From contig CAYYXR010000001.1 of the NCBI GenBank assembly GCA_964475755.1, positions 205,022 to 269,021 on the forward strand: a stretch of 64,000 nt of DNA, given 5' to 3'. Made by a program: the position numbers and the translations under genes. Positions 60,966-64,000 of the stretch are shown here, in pieces; position 1 is the first letter of the stretch, and the number at the start of each line of letters is the position of its first letter. The DNA comes from UBA11612 sp964475755 (GTDB lineage Bacteria > Pseudomonadota > Alphaproteobacteria > Rhodospirillales > Rhodospirillaceae). The notes beneath the pieces are model-generated. The model did no database searches. It was not told where the DNA came from and worked only from the letters and a program-made list of their open reading frames with translations.

Positions 60966-61427
60966 ATGCCCCAGTTGTCGATGCACTCCCCCGTTGGCGA
61001 TCTCAGCGTAAGCGAAGAGAACGGCGTTATTGTCTCTCTCGATTGGGGCTGGGGTCGGGATCAGGAAAAAACGCCCGTACTCAAAGAAGCCATTCGTCAG
61101 CTCAATGAGTATTTCGACGGCAGGTTGAAGGAATTCAATTTGCCGTTGGGACCAATGGGCACGCAGTTCCAAGAAAACGTATGGTCTCAGATGAACGAGA
61201 TTCCATACGGCAAGGTTCGCACTTATGCTGATATCGCCAAACGGCTTAAGTCGAGTGCACGGGCCGTTGGCGGCGCATGTGGACGAAATCCCATTCCGAT
61301 TTTGATCCCATGCCACAGGGTCGTTGCGGCCAATGGCGGATTAGGGGGTTATTCCGGCGATGGCGGTCTTCAAACAAAAACGGCGCTTTTGACATTGGAG
61401 GGTTGCGAAGCCTTCAGCGCGGAATAG
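60966..61427 (+). CDS. ogt: Methylated-DNA-protein-cysteine S-methyltransferase
   Basis: Repairs O6-alkylguanine by suicidal transfer to its Cys. 153 aa, with TQFQENVWSQMNEIPYGKVRTYADIA, GGACGRNPIPILIPCHRVV (active-site PCHRV) and GGLGGYSG. It starts four bases after the previous stop and probably shares its transcript. No SOS or Ada-type box is seen before it. Confidence 0.95.
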   Translation: MPQLSMHSPVGDLSVSEENGVIVSLDWGWGRDQEKTPVLKEAIRQLNEYFDGRLKEFNLPLGPMGTQFQENVWSQMNEIPYGKVRTYADIAKRLKSSARAVGGACGRNPIPILIPCHRVVAANGGLGGYSGDGGLQTKTALLTLEGCEAFSAE

Positions 61428-61445
61428 CGAACAAGGGGAGAATAC

Positions 61446-62444
61446 GTGGCCAAAGCAATTGTCGTTCGCGAAACTGGCGGGCCAGAAGTTCTAAAGCTTG
61501 AAACCATTAGTGTCGGTGATCCGGGCGCGGGCGAAATTCGAATTCGCCAAACCGCGATCGGCGTCAATTATATCGACGTGTATCACCGCACAGGTCTTTA
61601 CAACACCAAGGCTGGTGTATCCCCAATAACATCAGACTCGTTTATTCCCGGTCTGGAGGGTGTAGGCCGTATCGATGCCATTGGTCCCGGCGTCAAGGAC
61701 CTAAAGGTGGGAGACCGGGTGTGTTATGGCAACGGACCCTTAGGCGGTTATGCCGAAGAACGTCTTATTCCTGCGGCAAATGTTGTCCGCGTGCCGGCAA
61801 ACCTTAAGGACGAGCAGGTTGCAGGCATGATGCTGCGCGGCATGACCGCGTGGTTCCTTATTCGTGAATTGCGTAAATTAGAACCGGTAGACACAATTTT
61901 GCTTCATGCAGCAGCCGGAGGAGTTGGGCTGATCGTTTGCCAATGGGCAAAACATATCGGAGCAACGATCATCGGCACGGTGGGATCTGAGGAAAAAGCC
62001 GACATCGCCAAAACTGCCGGCTGTACACATACAATCCTCTACAATGACGAAGATTGGGTCGCGAAGGTCCAAGATCTCACAGGCGGTCACGGTGTTCCTG
62101 TTGTTTATGACGGCGTCGGCAAAAGCACCTTTATGCAATCCCTAGATTGTCTCGCGCCCCGTGGCTTAATGGTTGCTTTTGGCAATGCGTCCGGTGTGGC
62201 CCCGGCTATCGAACCGAACCTCTTAGCTGCGAAAGGTTCTATTTTTCTAACGCGCCCACGTTTGGCGGAATACGTCGGCAAACGAGACGATTATGTCCGC
62301 GCAACGGGCGAGCTGTTTGATGTCGTATCCAAAGGCATCGTTAAAATCGATGCAAGCAATTCATACGCCTTGGAGCAGGCGCCGCATGCCCATGCCGACC
62401 TCGAGGCTAGGCGAACGACAGGATCAACGATTCTCGTTGTATGA
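61446..62444 (+). CDS. NADPH:quinone oxidoreductase (zeta-crystallin type)
   Basis: Medium-chain reductase, 332 aa. GVNYIDVYHRTGLY, GLEGVGRIDAIGPGVKDLKVGDRVCY and the NADPH motif LLHAAAGGVGLIVCQWAKHIGATIIGTVGSEEK are all typical of Qor. GTG 61446 follows AGGGGAG. Ends at a bidirectional terminator. Confidence 0.93.
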   Translation: MAKAIVVRETGGPEVLKLETISVGDPGAGEIRIRQTAIGVNYIDVYHRTGLYNTKAGVSPITSDSFIPGLEGVGRIDAIGPGVKDLKVGDRVCYGNGPLGGYAEERLIPAANVVRVPANLKDEQVAGMMLRGMTAWFLIRELRKLEPVDTILLHAAAGGVGLIVCQWAKHIGATIIGTVGSEEKADIAKTAGCTHTILYNDEDWVAKVQDLTGGHGVPVVYDGVGKSTFMQSLDCLAPRGLMVAFGNASGVAPAIEPNLLAAKGSIFLTRPRLAEYVGKRDDYVRATGELFDVVSKGIVKIDASNSYALEQAPHAHADLEARRTTGSTILVV

Positions 62445-62473
62445 AAAAAGGCCGGAACACTTCCGGCCTTTTT
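62445..62473. terminator. Bidirectional terminator between qor-type gene and rho
   Basis: A 13-bp stem AAAAAGGCCGGAA / TTCCGGCCTTTTT around a CAC loop. A and T runs on both sides serve the two convergent genes. Confidence 0.93.
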
Positions 62474-62479
62474 GCTGAA

Positions 62480-63742
62480 TTACTTATTCATCCGATCAAA
62501 GAATTCATTGTTGTTCTTTGTTTCACGCAACTTCTCGAGCAGGAATTCCATTCCATCCTGAACGCCCATGGGGTCCAGAATTCGCCGAAGGACCCACATC
62601 TTCGACAAGGTTCCTTGATCGACCAGCAGTTCCTCTTTGCGTGTTCCGGACTTGGTGATGTCGATGGATGGGAAAACACGTTTGTCAGCAAGTTTACGGT
62701 CAAGAATAATTTCAGAATTACCGGTGCCTTTGAATTCTTCGAAGATCACTTCATCCATACGGCTGCCTGTATCGATCAAGGCGGTTGCAATAATCGTCAG
62801 TGAACCGCCTTCTTCGATATTGCGCGCTGCACCGAAAAATCTTTTCGGCCGCTGCAGGGCATTCGCATCCACACCGCCAGTGAGAACCTTTCCTGAGGAG
62901 GGAACAACCGTGTTGTATGCCCGTGCGAGGCGTGTAATTGAATCCAAAAGAATAACTACGTCTCTTTTATGTTCCACAAGACGTTTTGCCTTTTCGATGA
63001 CCATCTCAGCGACCTGTACGTGTCGGGATGCGGGTTCATCGAACGTCGAACTCACAACCTCACCCTTAACAGTCCGGTCCATATCTGTGACTTCCTCAGG
63101 CCGTTCATCAATCAGCAGAACGATGATGTAAACTTCGGGATGATTTTCGGCGATGGCTGCAGCAACATTTTGCAGCATGATGGTTTTGCCGGTTCGCGGT
63201 GGAGCAACAATTAGTGCGCGTTGGCCTTTACCCAAAGGCGAAACCAGTTCGATCACTCTCTGAGTAATGTCTTTCTTCTTGGTATCCTTAGTCTCCATCT
63301 CCATCTTGATTTTTTTATCAGGATAGAGAGGGGTGAGATTATCGAAATTTATCCGGTGCTTGACGTTCTCTGGATTTTCGAAGTTGATCGTGTTGACCTT
63401 CAAAAGAGCGAAGTAGCGCTCGCCGTCTTTGGGTGCACGAATCTGGCCTTCAACAGTATCCCCTGTGCGTAATCCAAACCGGCGCACCTGACTCGGTGAG
63501 ACATAGATATCATCAGGACCAGGCAAGTAATTCGCTTCCGGCGACCTCAAAAACCCGAAACCGTCCTGAAGAATTTCCAGAACACCGTCCCCGTCAATTG
63601 AGGTGTCTTTCTCTGCCAACACTTTCAATATCGCGAACATGAGATCCTGACGGCGCAGGTTTGACGCATTTTCAATGCCGTATTCTTCAGCGAAGGCTAA
63701 GAGTTCTGCCGGCGTTTTGCGCTTCAATTCCTGAAGATGCAT
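62480..63742 (-). CDS. rho: Transcription termination factor Rho
   Basis: Hexameric RNA helicase that ends transcription. 420 aa. N-terminal helix LQELKRKTPAELLAFAEEYG, cold-shock RNA-binding domain with LEILQDGFGFLRS, Walker A ALIVAPPRTGKTIMLQNVA, ERPEEVTDMDR and the Q/R-loop region IEEGGSLTIIATALIDTGSRMDEV. Intact. Near parAB and mnmE-mnmG, as near the origin in many alphaproteobacteria. Confidence 0.98.
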   Translation of the reverse strand: MHLQELKRKTPAELLAFAEEYGIENASNLRRQDLMFAILKVLAEKDTSIDGDGVLEILQDGFGFLRSPEANYLPGPDDIYVSPSQVRRFGLRTGDTVEGQIRAPKDGERYFALLKVNTINFENPENVKHRINFDNLTPLYPDKKIKMEMETKDTKKKDITQRVIELVSPLGKGQRALIVAPPRTGKTIMLQNVAAAIAENHPEVYIIVLLIDERPEEVTDMDRTVKGEVVSSTFDEPASRHVQVAEMVIEKAKRLVEHKRDVVILLDSITRLARAYNTVVPSSGKVLTGGVDANALQRPKRFFGAARNIEEGGSLTIIATALIDTGSRMDEVIFEEFKGTGNSEIILDRKLADKRVFPSIDITKSGTRKEELLVDQGTLSKMWVLRRILDPMGVQDGMEFLLEKLRETKNNNEFFDRMNK

Positions 63743-63900
63743 GTGACTAACTGTGCTTGCTGTTGTGGGAAAATATTTAAAATCGAGGAGTAAACTGCTG
63801 TTGGCAGTACAAACTTGAGATCAGGTGGTGATTTTGTCCGGTAATTCTAAGGGTTTATTCCGGAACGTGGGAAACGAGCGTCCCCTTCTTGAATGACAAA

Positions 63901-63929
63901 GCGTTACCTGACCTGAAAATTTATGTCAA
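63901..63929 (-). promoter_or_regulatory. Sigma-70 promoter of rho
   Basis: On the minus strand TTGACA (63929-63924, perfect), a 17-bp spacer, and TAACGC (63906-63901). Transcription would begin near 63894, leaving a leader of about 150 nt before the rho ATG at 63742. Rho is often autoregulated through its leader. The remaining bases to the window edge are AT-rich and show no gene. Confidence 0.65.
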
Positions 63930-64000
63930 TCACGAAACCGTTTTAATCGTTCTTCGCCTTTATCATACAAACCACCCAATAATCTTAAATATTAAAAAAG

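Overview
The window is a contiguous chromosomal segment from an alphaproteobacterium. The evidence is its gene orders (lnt-XRE-metK-trmB, rimP-nusA-ylxR-infB-rbfA-truB-rpsO-pnp, leuS-lptE-holA next to parB-parA-rsmG-mnmG-mnmE near rho), lineage-typical families (MmcB, DUF3576, DUF6489, YlxR fused to an L7Ae-like domain) and a LexA box of the alphaproteobacterial GAAC-N7-GAAC type. Coding is dense on both strands and moderately GC-rich. I saw no tRNA, rRNA, insertion sequence, prophage or CRISPR array. The parABS cluster and rho at the right end suggest that the replication origin lies not far beyond the window. The genus cannot be told from sequence alone.

Layout. 1-4.3 kb: lipoprotein acylation (lnt), an XRE regulator, SAM synthesis (metK) and tRNA methylation (trmB). 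4.3-14.8 kb: the transcription/translation operon rimP to rpsO, then pnp and a glycerophosphodiesterase. 14.8-21.2 kb: a flavin oxidoreductase with an added Cys cluster, a frameshifted acetyltransferase, panD, the SOS-controlled mmcB, and an envelope-sugar pair (UDP-xylose synthase type enzyme and hldE). 21.4-23.9 kb: two tandem, degenerate EAL-like genes, both frameshifted. 24-34.8 kb: SYLF protein, a penicillin-binding-protein activator divergent from rsmI-yraN, SirB1-like protein, gshB, mscS, a comM broken by a 5-bp duplication, an LpxR-like lipid A deacylase, a methyltransferase and an acetyltransferase. 34.8-38.4 kb: histidine operon hisB-H-A-F-E plus a HIT protein. 38.7-45.2 kb: a second XRE regulator, an orphan response regulator, ribA, an L,D-transpeptidase, yggS, a thiE-like gene and two porin-like genes. 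45.6-50.4 kb: DUF3576 lipoprotein, leuS, lptE, holA. 50.4-64 kb: a histidine phosphatase, the mnmG-rsmG-parA-parB operon with two perfect parS sites, a Bcr/CflA-type transporter behind a candidate attenuator, mnmE, DUF6489, a YyaL-type protein, ogt, a quinone oxidoreductase and rho.

The most interesting signals are regulatory or structural rather than a new gene cassette. They are: a leader-peptide/terminator arrangement before the drug transporter; a promoter-then-terminator leader before rimP-nusA; a LexA box on mmcB; parS sites written into the rsmG coding frame, one centred on its start codon; a duplicated acidic tail on ParB; an Fe-S-like CX2CX3C motif on a nitronate-monooxygenase-like protein; and four coding regions carrying frameshifts while every long housekeeping gene is intact. 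I found no clear undescribed multi-gene system. The paired EAL-like proteins are the nearest thing to one.
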